Positions 25,752 through 35,704 of a stretch of DNA of 64,000 nt are shown piece by piece (position 1 is the stretch's first letter; each line of letters opens with the position of its first letter). Both the position numbers and the translations under genes were made by a program. The notes below the pieces were generated by a model. It did no database searches. It saw only the letters and a list, made by a program, of their open reading frames with translations, and was not told the DNA's origin. The stretch covers positions 1,736,001 through 1,800,000 of the forward strand of contig NZ_CP094469.1 of NCBI RefSeq assembly GCF_023347295.1. Direction: 5' to 3'. The DNA comes from Faecalibacterium sp. I3-3-33 (GTDB lineage: Bacteria; Bacillota; Clostridia; Oscillospirales; Ruminococcaceae).

Positions 25752-26903
25752 TTACAGGTGTGCCCGCACGAATGCGCGCGCCATGCGGTCGCACTCGTAT
25801 ACGTCTGCCAGCGTATAATCGCCGCCAAAGCTGTCGCTGTCCACAACAGCCTCCACCAAGCGGCCGATATCCAAAAAGCCGATTTTATCCTCAAGGAACA
25901 GCTTAACGGCTTCCTCGTTGGCACCGTTGGCGGCGCAGGGGCCAAGACCGCCCTTGCGAATGGCCTTTTTGCAGGCGGCAAGGCAACGGAAGGTCTCTTC
26001 ATCGGCTACATCGAAGGTGAGCAGCTTCAGGGTGGTGAAATCCAGCTCCGGCACTACGCCCGGCACACGCTTGGGGTAGGTCAGAGCGTACTGGATGGGG
26101 ATGCGCATATCCGGCACACCCAGCTGGGCAATGATCGAATTATCGCTAAACTGCACCGCAGAGTGGACGATGCTCTGGCGCTGCACCACGATTTGGATTT
26201 TTTCCGGCGGCAGACCAAAGAGCCATACAGCCTCGATGAGTTCCAGACCCTTGTTCATCAGGGTGGCGGAGTCGATGGTGATCTTCGCGCCCATATTCCA
26301 GTTGGGGTGTTTAAGGGCGTCTGCACGGGTCTTGCCGCGCAGCTGCTCGGTGGTCATACCGAAGAAGGGACCGCCGGAGGCAGTGAGCAGAATTTTGGTC
26401 AGGCTGGGGGCGCTCTCCTTATCCTGCAGGCACTGGAAGATGGCGGAGTGTTCGCTGTCCACAGGAAGCAGCTGTACGCCGTGCTTTTCCACAGCCTGTG
26501 TGACCAGATGACCGCCGGTGACAAGGCTTTCCTTGTTGGCCAGTGCCAAGTCGTGGCCGCTCTCAATGGCGCACAGGCTGGCACCAAGGCCGGCAATGCC
26601 CACAACGCTGTTCAGCACCACGTCCGGGCCGTCCAGCGCAGCCAGCTCTTTCAGCCCCTCCGGGCCGGTGAGCAGCTTGGGCGCATTTGCCCGGCCAGCC
26701 AGCGCAGCATCCAGCTTTGCGGCGGCGTCCGGGTCGGTCATGCAGACGTATTTCGGGTGGAACTCCTCGATCTGCTGCAAGATCTTTTCCACATGGCTGT
26801 GGGCAGAAAGGCCGTAGACCTCGTACCCTTGGGCGCGGATGACATCCAGACTCTGGGTACCAATGGAACCGGTAGAACCCAGCAGCGTAATTTTTTTAGA
26901 CAT
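25752..26903 (-). CDS. dxr: 1-deoxy-D-xylulose 5-phosphate reductoisomerase
   Basis: 383 residues. Converts DXP to MEP with NADPH, the committed step of the MEP pathway. NADPH loop GSTGSIGTQSLDVI at 8-21, LANKESLVTGG and SGGPFFG active-site segments all present. Start ATG at 26903. Upstream of rseP; a hairpin at about 25697-25734 lies in the 67-base gap. Confidence 0.97.
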   Translation of the reverse strand: MSKKITLLGSTGSIGTQSLDVIRAQGYEVYGLSAHSHVEKILQQIEEFHPKYVCMTDPDAAAKLDAALAGRANAPKLLTGPEGLKELAALDGPDVVLNSVVGIAGLGASLCAIESGHDLALANKESLVTGGHLVTQAVEKHGVQLLPVDSEHSAIFQCLQDKESAPSLTKILLTASGGPFFGMTTEQLRGKTRADALKHPNWNMGAKITIDSATLMNKGLELIEAVWLFGLPPEKIQIVVQRQSIVHSAVQFSDNSIIAQLGVPDMRIPIQYALTYPKRVPGVVPELDFTTLKLLTFDVADEETFRCLAACKKAIRKGGLGPCAANGANEEAVKLFLEDKIGFLDIGRLVEAVVDSDSFGGDYTLADVYECDRMARAFVRAHL

Positions 26904-26922
26904 AACAGTTTCCTCCCCTGTA

Positions 26923-27783
26923 TCAGGCGTAGAACACGGCGGTGATGACCATGGTCACGAAGGGTGCAATGAACATCACACTATCAAAGCGATCCAGAAT
27001 GCCGCCGTGACCCGGGAAGATGGTGCCGTAGTCCTTAATGCCGCACTGGCGCTTGACCACGCTGGCAAACAGGTCGCCGTAGATGCCCAGCACTGCGGCG
27101 ATGCAGCCCAGCAGCGCGATAATAACATACATGGAAACGCCGATATTAGAGCGGGTAAAGGCTTCCATGCGGTTTGCCGCAATAGAGTAGATGAGGGTAG
27201 CGACCACGCCGAACACCATGGTGCCCAGCACGCCGCCGATGGCACCCTCCACCGTCTTTTTGGGACTGACCACCGGGCACAGCTTGTGCTTGCCGAAGGC
27301 GCGGCCTGCAAAGTAGGCGCAGGTATCGCCGCCCCATGCAAAGCAGAGGATGAGCAGAATGAAGAAAACAGCGTCATAGCCGTACTTTTCCACCGGGAGA
27401 CGCTCCTTGAGCAGGACGAAGGAGTAGAAGCAGAAGATCACGATGCCCGAAAACACCAAAAGACCGCTGGCCTTCTGATAGCTGATGGTGCCATTGCGCA
27501 CCACCAGATAGATGGCAAAAAAGGTTACCAGCACAAAAGACATCGGCATGACCAGCTTGCGCATGGCACTGTAACTGGAAAGCATGACCAGCAATGTGTA
27601 GGGTACAAGCACAGCGTACATGAGCCAGTCCTTTTTTTCAAAGCCGAGGGCGCTGTAAATTTCGTGGACGGCGATCAGGGTGATGGCTGCAATCACCAGA
27701 TTGAACACCATGGTGTTGAAGGTAAACATCACGCCAATGAGCACCAGAATGCCCACGATTGCAGTAATAATGCGTGTTTTCAT
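26923..27783 (-). CDS. cdsA: Phosphatidate cytidylyltransferase
   Basis: 286 residues, about eight membrane segments. Makes CDP-diacylglycerol for phospholipid synthesis. The signature SVVKRQCGIKDYG followed by PGHGGILDRFDS lies near the C-terminus. ATG at 27783 (MKTRII) has GGAG upstream; the longer reading begins in the uppS-cdsA gap without a site. Confidence 0.95.
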   Translation of the reverse strand: MKTRIITAIVGILVLIGVMFTFNTMVFNLVIAAITLIAVHEIYSALGFEKKDWLMYAVLVPYTLLVMLSSYSAMRKLVMPMSFVLVTFFAIYLVVRNGTISYQKASGLLVFSGIVIFCFYSFVLLKERLPVEKYGYDAVFFILLILCFAWGGDTCAYFAGRAFGKHKLCPVVSPKKTVEGAIGGVLGTMVFGVVATLIYSIAANRMEAFTRSNIGVSMYVIIALLGCIAAVLGIYGDLFASVVKRQCGIKDYGTIFPGHGGILDRFDSVMFIAPFVTMVITAVFYA

Positions 27784-27911
27784 AGGTTTCGTTCTCCTTT
27801 GTTCTTCCGGCAGCAGCCCCTTGCAGGGCAACGCATTCCGACCCGAGGAAGTACCGGGTCTGCCGGGTCTGCATCTGAGATGCAGGGTTTGCAGTACGGA
27901 CAGCGGGCCGC

Positions 27912-28625
27912 TCAGATGCCGCCGAACCGGCGGCTGCGGTGGTTGAACTCCTCAATGGCGGTGTCCAGATCGGCGCGGGTAAAGTCCGGCCAGAGCACAT
28001 CCATCTCCACCAGCTCCGAATAGGCGGCCTGCCAGAGCATAAAGTTGGACAGCCGCTTTTCTCCGCTGGGACGCAGGATAAAGTCCGGGTCCTTCTGTCC
28101 GGCGGTGTACATGGCATCGCTCATCATCTGCTCGTTGATGTCCTCGGGGCGGATCTCGCCTGCTGCGGCCTTTGCAGCCAGCTGCTGCGCTGCCCGCACG
28201 ATCTCCGGGCGGCCGCCGTAATTGATGGCGATGTTCAGGGTCATGCCGGTCTTGCAGGCAGAGTCCCCTTCCAGCTCGTTCATCATCTTTTGCAGCTTGG
28301 GGTCCAGCGCGGTGCGGTCGCCTAAGAATTTGATGCGGATATTGCGGTTTTTGTAGTCAAAGCCCTCGATGAGGTACTGGGCGAACAGCTTCATGATGGC
28401 ACCCACCTCTTCCAGCGGGCGCTTCCAGTTCTCGGTGGAGAACGCGTAGAAATACACCGATGCTACGCCAAGTTCATCGCAATAGTTGGCAATATCCTTG
28501 AACACCGCCGCACCCTTTTTGTGTCCTGCGGTGCGGGGCAGGCCGCGGTTTTTCGCCCAGCGGCCATTGCCGTCCATAATGATGCCGATGGAAAGGCCTT
28601 CGGCAAATTCTTTGGGGTGTGCCAT
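27912..28625 (-). CDS. uppS: Isoprenyl transferase (undecaprenyl diphosphate synthase)
   Basis: 237 residues. Cis-prenyltransferase that makes the lipid carrier of cell-wall synthesis. N-terminal IIMDGNGRWAKNRG with the catalytic Asp at about residue 18, and C-terminal RPSGEKRLSNFMLWQ. Followed by cdsA, the usual order. It consumes the isoprenoid units supplied by the MEP genes downstream. Confidence 0.96.
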   Translation of the reverse strand: MAHPKEFAEGLSIGIIMDGNGRWAKNRGLPRTAGHKKGAAVFKDIANYCDELGVASVYFYAFSTENWKRPLEEVGAIMKLFAQYLIEGFDYKNRNIRIKFLGDRTALDPKLQKMMNELEGDSACKTGMTLNIAINYGGRPEIVRAAQQLAAKAAAGEIRPEDINEQMMSDAMYTAGQKDPDFILRPSGEKRLSNFMLWQAAYSELVEMDVLWPDFTRADLDTAIEEFNHRSRRFGGI

Positions 28626-28718
28626 TTATACCTCCCGGCAGCAGGGCTGCCCTGCAAAAAGTGCCGCGCACCTTTCACCAGCGCACGGCACCTCCCAGTT
28701 GTTATTGTGTGCTGCGGA

Positions 28719-29273
28719 TCAGACGGCCATGATCTCCTTCTGCTTTTCTTCCACGGCAGCATCAATGTTCTTGATATACTTATCGGTCAGCTTCTGGACA
28801 TCTTCTTCCATGGTTTTCTGGGTGTCCTCGGTCAACTCGCCAGCCTTCTTCATGGCCTTGGCCTTATCCATGGCGTCGCGGCGCACGTTACGCACGGCAA
28901 CCTTGGCGTCCTCGCCCAGTTTGGAGACTTCCTTAGCCAGCTGCTTGCGGCGCTCCTCGTTGGGTGCGGGGAAGTTCAGGCGGATGGTAACGCCGTCATC
29001 AATGGGGGTAATGCCCACATCGCTGGCCATGATTGCCTTGCTAATGGGACGCAGCAGGGTGCGATCCCAAGGGGTGATGGTGAGGGTGCGTGCCTCAGAG
29101 ACTGCCACAGCGGCCAACTGCTGGATGGGGGTGGGAGCACCGTAGTAATCCACGACCACCTTATCCAGCACGGCGGGGTTTGCGCGGCCTGCGCGCACAG
29201 CGGCCAGCTCGCGGCTCAGGTGCTCCACAGAGCTCTTCATCTTATCTTCGAAAACCTTGGTGTTGCTGCTCAT
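28719..29273 (-). CDS. frr: Ribosome recycling factor
   Basis: 184 residues, full length. Splits post-termination ribosomes with EF-G. Typical segments are the RAGRANPAVLD region near 25-35 and RLNFPAPNEERRKQL in the middle. Located between pyrH and uppS, the conserved order. Confidence 0.97.
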   Translation of the reverse strand: MSSNTKVFEDKMKSSVEHLSRELAAVRAGRANPAVLDKVVVDYYGAPTPIQQLAAVAVSEARTLTITPWDRTLLRPISKAIMASDVGITPIDDGVTIRLNFPAPNEERRKQLAKEVSKLGEDAKVAVRNVRRDAMDKAKAMKKAGELTEDTQKTMEEDVQKLTDKYIKNIDAAVEEKQKEIMAV

Positions 29274-29376
29274 TGTCGTTGTTCTCCTGTTTCTTTATTC
29301 TATTGATCCATGCAGGCAGCGCACTGCGCCGCTGCTGCTCTATCCAATCGTATGCAGTTGCACCGGGGCGCTATGC

Positions 29377-30087
29377 TCAGCCCTCGTAGACCAGCGTGCC
29401 CACGTTCTCGCCCTGCACAGCCCGTGCGATGTTGTCCGGGTCGGCCAGATCAAACACCAGAATGGGCAGCTTGTTGTCGCGGCACAGGGTAGCTGCGGTG
29501 CCGTCCATAACGGCCAGCTGATCCTCCAGCACCTTGGTAAAGGTAAGGGTATCGTACTTTTTTGCGTCCGGGTACTTGTGGGGGTCCTTATCGTAGACGC
29601 CGTCCACCATGGTTGCCTTGAACATCACATCAGCGCTCACCTCCACGGCGCGCAGGGCGGTAGCCGTATCGGTAGAGAAGAAGGGGTTGCCGGTGCCGCC
29701 GCCGAACACAGCGATCTTGCCCTCGTCCATAGCACGCAGAGCATCCTTGCGGGTAAAGGCAGGGGCCACCTGCGGCATGGTGATCGAGGTGAACACCTCG
29801 GTGGGCACGCCCAGCTGCTCCAGCTTATCAGAGACGGCCAGTGCATTCATCACCGTAGCCAGCATACCGATCTTATCGGCCAGCGTGCGCTCCATCTTGC
29901 CGCTGGAACGACCGCGCCAGAAGTTGCCGCCGCCCACAACGATACCGATCTGCACGCCCAGCTCGTGTGCCTTTTTCACGCCGCCGCAAATGGCGTCCAT
30001 GGTGGGCTCATCAAAGCCCATGCCCTTTTCGCCGCCCAGCGCTTCGCCGCTGATCTTCAGAAGGATACGCTTGTATTTCAATGCCAT
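29377..30087 (-). CDS. pyrH: UMP kinase
   Basis: 236 residues. Phosphorylates UMP to UDP in pyrimidine synthesis; hexameric amino-acid-kinase fold. N-terminal RILLKISGEALGG at 5-17, GGGNFWRG at about 51-58, and the GTGNPFFSTDTA loop. First gene of the pyrH-frr-uppS-cdsA-dxr-rseP-ispG run. tsf and rpsB, often upstream, are absent here. Confidence 0.97.
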   Translation of the reverse strand: MALKYKRILLKISGEALGGEKGMGFDEPTMDAICGGVKKAHELGVQIGIVVGGGNFWRGRSSGKMERTLADKIGMLATVMNALAVSDKLEQLGVPTEVFTSITMPQVAPAFTRKDALRAMDEGKIAVFGGGTGNPFFSTDTATALRAVEVSADVMFKATMVDGVYDKDPHKYPDAKKYDTLTFTKVLEDQLAVMDGTAATLCRDNKLPILVFDLADPDNIARAVQGENVGTLVYEG

Positions 30088-30179
30088 AATCCAAACACCA
30101 CCTGTTTTATCTTTCGCCGGATAGACCCGGCATTTTTGCTATATTCTATTTTACAATAAATTCGCCACAATGTAAACAG

Positions 30180-30899
30180 TCAAACGCACCGTTCTTCGCA
30201 AAGCTTTTGTGAACGAATGCGCAGCGCCCGCAAAGCCTGCTTTTGCTCCGGGGGGATGCGGTAGCTTTCCACCGCTTTCTGAATGGTCTTGTTGTGCGTC
30301 CACACGTCCAGCCGCTTTTCGGTCAGCCACGGCAGCGCCGCTGTGGGCTGCTTTGCCAGTGCAGTGGCAAAATACCACGCCCGCATCATATTGACATAGT
30401 ATTCCTCGCTGTGCACCGCCGCCACCCAAACCAGATATTCCGGCCGGAAGGCATCGTCCAGATAATACCGCATCAGCATCCCGATCCCGTAGCGCACGGT
30501 ATACGTCCGGTCAGAGCTCAGCCAGCGCCGGATAGCAGGCAGCAGCTCCGGCTTATGCTGCGCAAACACCTTGGGGCTGAAGCTATCGCAGACTGCCCAG
30601 TTATCCACATAGGGCAAAAAGCGCTCGGTGGCCGCCAGCGCTGTGCCGTAATCCCGGACATGCTCCAGCAGAAAGGCATGGAGCGCGTTTTCTTCATAAT
30701 AAGAATGCGGCAGGCATTGCAGAAACGTCTCCGCTTCCGGGGTGCCTGCCAGCCGCTTTGCCAACCTGCGCAGCAGCGGCACCCGCACCCCGATCACCGT
30801 CTCCGATGGCAGAGTGGGCATCAGGCGGCTGTAAAAGACCTGATATTCCTTATCTTGCAGCGCAAACAGCTGCGCACGGATCGCATCCACTTCCGGCAT
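30180..30899 (-). CDS. DNA alkylation repair protein (AlkD-like HEAT repeat)
   Basis: 239 residues, all helical HEAT-like repeats. AlkD-type glycosylases remove bulky N3 and N7 alkylated bases without flipping the base. Seen: GVRVPLLRRLAKRL early, DNWAVCDSFSPKVF in the middle (the conserved Trp/Asp region) and WYFATALAKQP late. ATG at 30899 has AAGGGA upstream; an earlier ATG pair near 30920 is possible. Stands between pyrH and spo0A, transcribed leftward. Confidence 0.85.
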   Translation of the reverse strand: MPEVDAIRAQLFALQDKEYQVFYSRLMPTLPSETVIGVRVPLLRRLAKRLAGTPEAETFLQCLPHSYYEENALHAFLLEHVRDYGTALAATERFLPYVDNWAVCDSFSPKVFAQHKPELLPAIRRWLSSDRTYTVRYGIGMLMRYYLDDAFRPEYLVWVAAVHSEEYYVNMMRAWYFATALAKQPTAALPWLTEKRLDVWTHNKTIQKAVESYRIPPEQKQALRALRIRSQKLCEERCV

Positions 30900-31038
30900 T
30901 TCGTCACTTCCCTTCTGCATCATTGTACCAGATGGGAAGGAAAATGCAAAGAGAAAAGGCTCCACCTTTCTCAGATGAAGCCTTCGGGTTATCCCATGCT
31001 TTTATAATTATATGTCCGCTCCTGTTTATATCGGCTGT

Positions 31039-31797
31039 TTATCCCACCCGCTGCCGTTTATCCAGCCGCATCTTGTCAGCTATCATTGCGATGAACTCCG
31101 AGTTCGTCGGTTTTCCGCGCAGGTTATGGATGGTATAGCCGAAGTAGCTATTGAGGGTATCCACGTCTCCCCTATCCCATGCCACCTCGATGGCGTGGCG
31201 GATGGCGCGCTCCACCCGGCTGGCGGTGGTGCCGTTTTTCTTGGCGATCTCCGGGTACAGGCGCTTGGTCACGGCGTTGATGTACTCCGGCTCATTCATC
31301 GTGAGCAGAATGGCATCCCGCAGGAACTGGTAGCCCTTGATGTGCGCAGGCACGCCAATCTGGTGCAATATTTCGGTAACGGTCAACTCATCGCTGTCCA
31401 CGCTGGTGTGGAGCAGGTGCTTTTCCTGTCCGCTGGCTGCCTTGAGCACCCGAGCGGCAAGGACGCTCTCATCAAAAGGCTTGACGAAATAATAAGCAAA
31501 GCCCTCGTCCAGCAGCTCCTGTACCATTTCCTCGCTCTGGAACGCGCCGGTGACAAAAAACGAGGTGTGGCGCTCGCCTGCGGCGTTGTAGCGCTGCTTG
31601 ACCGCCAGTGCATCCAGCCCGGGCATAAAGGCGTCCAGCAGCACTACCTGCGGGCGAACCGCCAGCATCTTCTGCAAAACTTTATTTCCATCCTTTTCCA
31701 CAACGGTCACTTCCACGCCCTTTTGCTCCAGCGCCTCACGACAGGCTTCTGTGATCTGAGCACCGGTATCCGACATCAAGAATCTCACTTTATCCAT
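31039..31797 (-). CDS. spo0A: Spo0A sporulation response regulator
   Basis: 252 residues. Master regulator that binds 0A boxes once phosphorylated. Receiver domain 1-120: phospho-acceptor Asp55 in LLDAFMPG, the Thr in FVTGA and Lys106 in FVKPF are kept, but the usual acidic pair near residues 9-10 reads Ser-Asp. C-terminal DNA-binding domain contains [16 protein letters not shown] and [16 protein letters not shown]. Follows spoIVB, the conserved order. ATG at 31797 has GGAGG upstream. Confidence 0.93.
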   Translation of the reverse strand: MDKVRFLMSDTGAQITEACREALEQKGVEVTVVEKDGNKVLQKMLAVRPQVVLLDAFMPGLDALAVKQRYNAAGERHTSFFVTGAFQSEEMVQELLDEGFAYYFVKPFDESVLAARVLKAASGQEKHLLHTSVDSDELTVTEILHQIGVPAHIKGYQFLRDAILLTMNEPEYINAVTKRLYPEIAKKNGTTASRVERAIRHAIEVAWDRGDVDTLNSYFGYTIHNLRGKPTNSEFIAMIADKMRLDKRQRVG

Positions 31798-31916
31798 GGT
31801 TGTTTCCTCCAATGTGTGCAGTTCCCTTAACACCATGGATTTTACCATAATTTTCCAGATAGTTCAACGGTTTATTTTGGGAAATTATGGAAATTCCGCT
31901 CGAATGTCATACTTTT

Positions 31917-33140
31917 TTATGCTGCTGCATCCTTTCCGGGCACGGAATGTGCCTGTTCCAGCATGGTTTGTGCAAAAATACCGTAGCCTCGTGTCGGGTC
32001 ATTGACCAGCACATGGGTCACTGCACCCACCAGCCGCCCGTTTTGCAGAATGGGGCTGCCGCTCATTCCCTGCACGATGCCGCCGGTCTGCGCCAGCAGT
32101 GCCGGGTCGGTGACGCGCAGCACCATGTTGCGGCGCGGGTCGGCATCGTTCACCTTTTCAATATAGACACGGTAGCTGCGGGGTGTTTCGCCGCTGGTAG
32201 TGGTCAGGATCTCTGCCGCACCGGGCAGCACCTCCTGCGCAAAGGCAAGCTCTGTCTGCTGCCCGGCAATGGCGGTGCTTACCGTGCCGTAAACGCCGTT
32301 TTCGCCGTTGATACAAATTCTGCCAAGGGCGTGGTCGCTGATAAATTTGCCCTTCAACTCTCCGGGGCTGCCGGCGGTACCGCCGGTGCAACCAACGATC
32401 TGGCAGGCCACGATCTCACCGCTGCGCAGGGCGACCTGCTCGCCGGTGTCGCTGTCACTGATGGGGTGTCCCAGCCCGGCAAACACCCCAGCCTGCGCAT
32501 CTACAAAGGTCAGGGTGCCCACCCCGGCGGAGGAATCCCGCACCCACATCCCCGCCCGCCACTGGGCGTTCTGGGTATCCCACACCGGCAAAAGGGTGGT
32601 CTGCCGCTGCTCTCCTTTGCGGACGTAGATCACCTCCACCGCCGCACCGGCAGCGGCTTCCAGCGCGGCATGGACCTGCTCGTTGGTCTCGGTGACGGTG
32701 TTTCCCATGCGGATGACCCGGTCGCCCAGTCGCAGCCCCGCCTGCTTTGCAGGGTTCACCGTACCGGCGGCAGTGTGCACCTCGGAAAAGCCCACCACAA
32801 GCGCCCCCTCCGAGAACATCTTCACTCCAAAAGGCGTGCCGCATACCGTGACCGTGGGGCGCTGCATCACGGTGGCGCGGATGGTCTTGACCGGCAGCCA
32901 GCCGCCCAGCGCCAGCGTGGTCTGATAGCTGCCTGCCGCCCGAGTGCTGGCCACGTTGCGGCTGCCGTGCCCGCGCAGCGGCTCCACCCAGCCAAAGCGG
33001 GGCAGCGCAAGGGACTGCCCCGGTTCCAGATAGACCTCCTCTGGCAGGGCGCACCACAGCCAGCCCAGCGCCGCCACGGCGGCCACCAGCAGATAGGCAC
33101 CCATGATCTTCCCCCACCGGACGATGCTGTGCTTGGACAT
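31917..33140 (-). CDS. spoIVB: SpoIVB sporulation signalling serine peptidase
   Basis: 407 residues. In spore formers it is secreted into the intermembrane space and triggers SpoIVFB/sigma-K signalling. One N-terminal membrane helix (about 12-30), a PDZ domain (about 110-200), and the peptidase domain with GLGHPISDSD (His about 224) and GMSGSPI (Ser about 360), so the catalytic residues are intact. Upstream of spo0A by 120 bases. ATG at 33140 is MSKHS; the extended reading runs into the prfB terminator. Confidence 0.9.
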   Translation of the reverse strand: MSKHSIVRWGKIMGAYLLVAAVAALGWLWCALPEEVYLEPGQSLALPRFGWVEPLRGHGSRNVASTRAAGSYQTTLALGGWLPVKTIRATVMQRPTVTVCGTPFGVKMFSEGALVVGFSEVHTAAGTVNPAKQAGLRLGDRVIRMGNTVTETNEQVHAALEAAAGAAVEVIYVRKGEQRQTTLLPVWDTQNAQWRAGMWVRDSSAGVGTLTFVDAQAGVFAGLGHPISDSDTGEQVALRSGEIVACQIVGCTGGTAGSPGELKGKFISDHALGRICINGENGVYGTVSTAIAGQQTELAFAQEVLPGAAEILTTTSGETPRSYRVYIEKVNDADPRRNMVLRVTDPALLAQTGGIVQGMSGSPILQNGRLVGAVTHVLVNDPTRGYGIFAQTMLEQAHSVPGKDAAA

Positions 33141-33191
33141 TTTACGGCCTCCCTGCGCATTTTTCGGGGTTAGTATACGCAGAAAGGGACG

Positions 33192-33238
33192 AAAAAACCG
33201 CACCTGCATCCAAAAATGGACACAGGTGCGGTTATGGT
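33192..33238 (-). terminator. prfB terminator
   Basis: Minus-strand AACCGCACCTG pairs with CAGGTGCGGTT and is followed by a T run (plus-strand A at 33192-33197). Confidence 0.93.
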
Positions 33239-33256
33239 TTTTACAGGGACAGGCGC

Positions 33257-34378
33257 TTATGCGTCCTGCAGCTCGCCGCGGCTGGCGGCCTTGAGGTAGG
33301 CGAAGATGAACTCATCAATATCGCCATCCATCACGGCATCCACATTGCCGGTCTCGTAGTTGGTGCGGTGATCCTTGACCATGGTGTAGGGCATGAACAC
33401 ATAGCTGCGGATCTGGTGACCCCAAGCGATCTCGTTCTGCACGCCCTTGATGTCGTCGATCTTATCCATGTGCTGCTGCTTGGCGATCTGGTACAGCTTC
33501 GCCTTCAGCATTTCCATAGCGTAGTCGCGGTTCTGGAACTGGCTGCGCTGGGTCTGGCAGTTGACCACGATGCCGGTGGGCTTGTGGATCAGACGGACAG
33601 CGGAAGAGGTCTTATTGATGTGCTGGCCGCCGGCGCCGGAGGAACGGTACACCTGCATCTCGATATCCTCGGGGCGGATGTCCACCTGAATGGTGTTGTC
33701 CAGCTCGGGCATGACTTCCAGAGAGGCAAAGCTGGTCTGGCGGCGGGCGTTGGCGTCAAAGGGAGAGACACGCACCAGACGGTGCACGCCGTTCTCGCTC
33801 TTGAGCAGGCCGTAGGCGTTGGCACCCTTGACCATCATGGAAGCGCTCTTCAGACCGGCCTCATCGCCGTCCTGATAGTCCAGCACCTCCACGGTCATGC
33901 CGTGTGCCTGTGCCCACTTATTATACATACGATACAGCATCTCGGCCCAGTCCTGTGCCTCGGTGCCGCCGGTGCCTGCATGGAAGGTAAGGATGGCGTT
34001 GCTGTGGTCGTACTCGCCGTTCAGCATGGTCATCAGCTGCAGTTCCTCCACAGCCTTGCCCACGGTGTTCACGGCCTCTTCGGCCTCGGGGATCATAGCA
34101 GGGTCGTACTCCTCATCCAGCATCTCCAGCATGGTCTCGGCGTCATCGTACAGGCCCTGCAGCTTTTCAAAGCGGTTCAGCTTGCCCTTCAGGTCGCCGA
34201 TCTCGTCAAAGACCTTCTTGCTCAGTTCTGCATCATCATAAAAGCCGGGGCGGGACATGGTGTGCTCCAGCTCCTGCACGCGCTTGCGGCTTGCTTCAAT
34301 GGCCAGTGCTTCTTCCAGGTCCTTAACGGCCTTGGCGTGCTCGGCCAGCTGCACTTTCAGTTCATCAGTCGTGATCAT
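33257..34378 (-). CDS. prfB: Peptide chain release factor 2 (no programmed frameshift)
   Basis: 373 residues. Ends translation at UGA and UAA. The anticodon-like SPF motif (VSPFDANARRQT) and the catalytic GGQ (GAGGQHINKT, near 253) are present. The N-terminal coiled region is complete and in one frame, so the usual +1 autoregulatory frameshift site near codon 25 is absent. ATG at 34378. Confidence 0.95.
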   Translation of the reverse strand: MITTDELKVQLAEHAKAVKDLEEALAIEASRKRVQELEHTMSRPGFYDDAELSKKVFDEIGDLKGKLNRFEKLQGLYDDAETMLEMLDEEYDPAMIPEAEEAVNTVGKAVEELQLMTMLNGEYDHSNAILTFHAGTGGTEAQDWAEMLYRMYNKWAQAHGMTVEVLDYQDGDEAGLKSASMMVKGANAYGLLKSENGVHRLVRVSPFDANARRQTSFASLEVMPELDNTIQVDIRPEDIEMQVYRSSGAGGQHINKTSSAVRLIHKPTGIVVNCQTQRSQFQNRDYAMEMLKAKLYQIAKQQHMDKIDDIKGVQNEIAWGHQIRSYVFMPYTMVKDHRTNYETGNVDAVMDGDIDEFIFAYLKAASRGELQDA

Positions 34379-34637
34379 TCTCTAAGTTCCTCTCGTTCAA
34401 GGGTTTCCATCATAGCAGATAACGTCCCCGGCAGGGTGCAAAACGCACGCACAGCGTGTATTTTCTGCCCTGCCAAAAGACACAGTTTATACACAGATAC
34501 TTCATTAGTATACCGAGAATCTGTGATAAAGTAAAGAGGAAAAATACTATCTTGCCGGATTTTTAAAGATTTTCACCTTTTCTTTTCATTCCCGGGGGAG
34601 TATAATACCAGTATGATCGATTTCACAGGAGGATATC

Positions 34638-35627
34638 ATGCCGAAATATTATGGCTGTCCCTGTGAGGGCTGCGGCAAGCCGCTGACCCTTCAGGACGAC
34701 ATCGTGGTCTGCCCGGACTGCGGAGCACCCTACCATCGCACCTGTTATGAGAAGATGGGTCTGTGCATCCACGCTCCTGCCCATGGCGCAGGCTACGAGT
34801 GGAAGTTCCCTTATCAGGATGCGCAGCTGCGCACCTGCCCCACCTGCGGGGAGCGCACCCTGCGCAGCGAAAGCGTCTGCCGCTGCTGCGGCGCTGCCCT
34901 GCCCCCCGAGAGTGCAGAGCAGCCCAACGACCGCGCTGCCGCCAGCGCCGAGCAGAACCGGGATTTCGATTACAGCGGGATGTACCGGGACGAAATGTAC
35001 CGGAACTTCACCGAAAAGGTCGTTGACCCGGTGCACCGCAACGTGCGCACCGCTTTTGGCAAGGATGAACTGATCGACGGCGTACCCTATCAGGACTGGG
35101 TGGATTTTATCGGCACAGCCGCGCCGGTCTATCTGAACGATTACAGCCAGATGCAGCTGCGCCACTCCAAGATCTCCATGAGCTTTTCGGCACTGCTGTT
35201 CGGCCCGTTCTACTTTTTCTACCGCAAGGCATGGAAGCCCGCCTTCGGCTTTCTGGCCGCAGAGCTGCTGCTGTTCATTCCTACCTTGATCAGCATGATG
35301 CAGACCACCGGCAGCCCCCTGACCGCCGGCATCAGCGCCTCTACGCTGGTGTTTCTGAGCCGCATCATGTCCCTTCTCAGCTTTGCACTGATGCTGGTGC
35401 GGGGGTTGTATGGCAAGTGGCTCTACCGCCGCAGCGCAGCGGCACGCATCCGCCGCATCCGTGCCGAGTTCCCGGATCCGGAGCAGCGCCGCGCCGTGCT
35501 GAACGCACAGGGCGGTGTCAGCTTTGCAGCCTGCGTTGGCGCGTTCATCCTGCTACTGGTAGTCGGCAGCCTTTGCTCCATGCTGCTGGGACCGGACCTG
35601 AACGCACTGGTAGGCACCTTTATTTAA
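34638..35627 (+). CDS. Zinc-ribbon DUF2628 membrane protein
   Basis: 329 residues. N-terminal half is cytoplasmic with two cysteine-rich zinc elements: residues 7-37 (CPCEGCG, CPDCGAPYHRTC, RING/B-box-like) and about 72-95 (CPTCGERTL, CRCCGAAL). The C-terminal half has DUF2628: FGPFYFFYRKAWKPAFGF plus about four membrane helices. Function unknown. ATG at 34638 follows AGGAGG; a TATAAT at 34599-34604 is its likely -10. Confidence 0.85.
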   Translation: MPKYYGCPCEGCGKPLTLQDDIVVCPDCGAPYHRTCYEKMGLCIHAPAHGAGYEWKFPYQDAQLRTCPTCGERTLRSESVCRCCGAALPPESAEQPNDRAAASAEQNRDFDYSGMYRDEMYRNFTEKVVDPVHRNVRTAFGKDELIDGVPYQDWVDFIGTAAPVYLNDYSQMQLRHSKISMSFSALLFGPFYFFYRKAWKPAFGFLAAELLLFIPTLISMMQTTGSPLTAGISASTLVFLSRIMSLLSFALMLVRGLYGKWLYRRSAAARIRRIRAEFPDPEQRRAVLNAQGGVSFAACVGAFILLLVVGSLCSMLLGPDLNALVGTFI

Positions 35628-35704
35628 CATGTTTCACGCGGGATGGGGATCCTGCCGAAAAGCGCGGTTCGCCGTGCATAAAATGAGAACATGGGAGAAT
35701 CATT

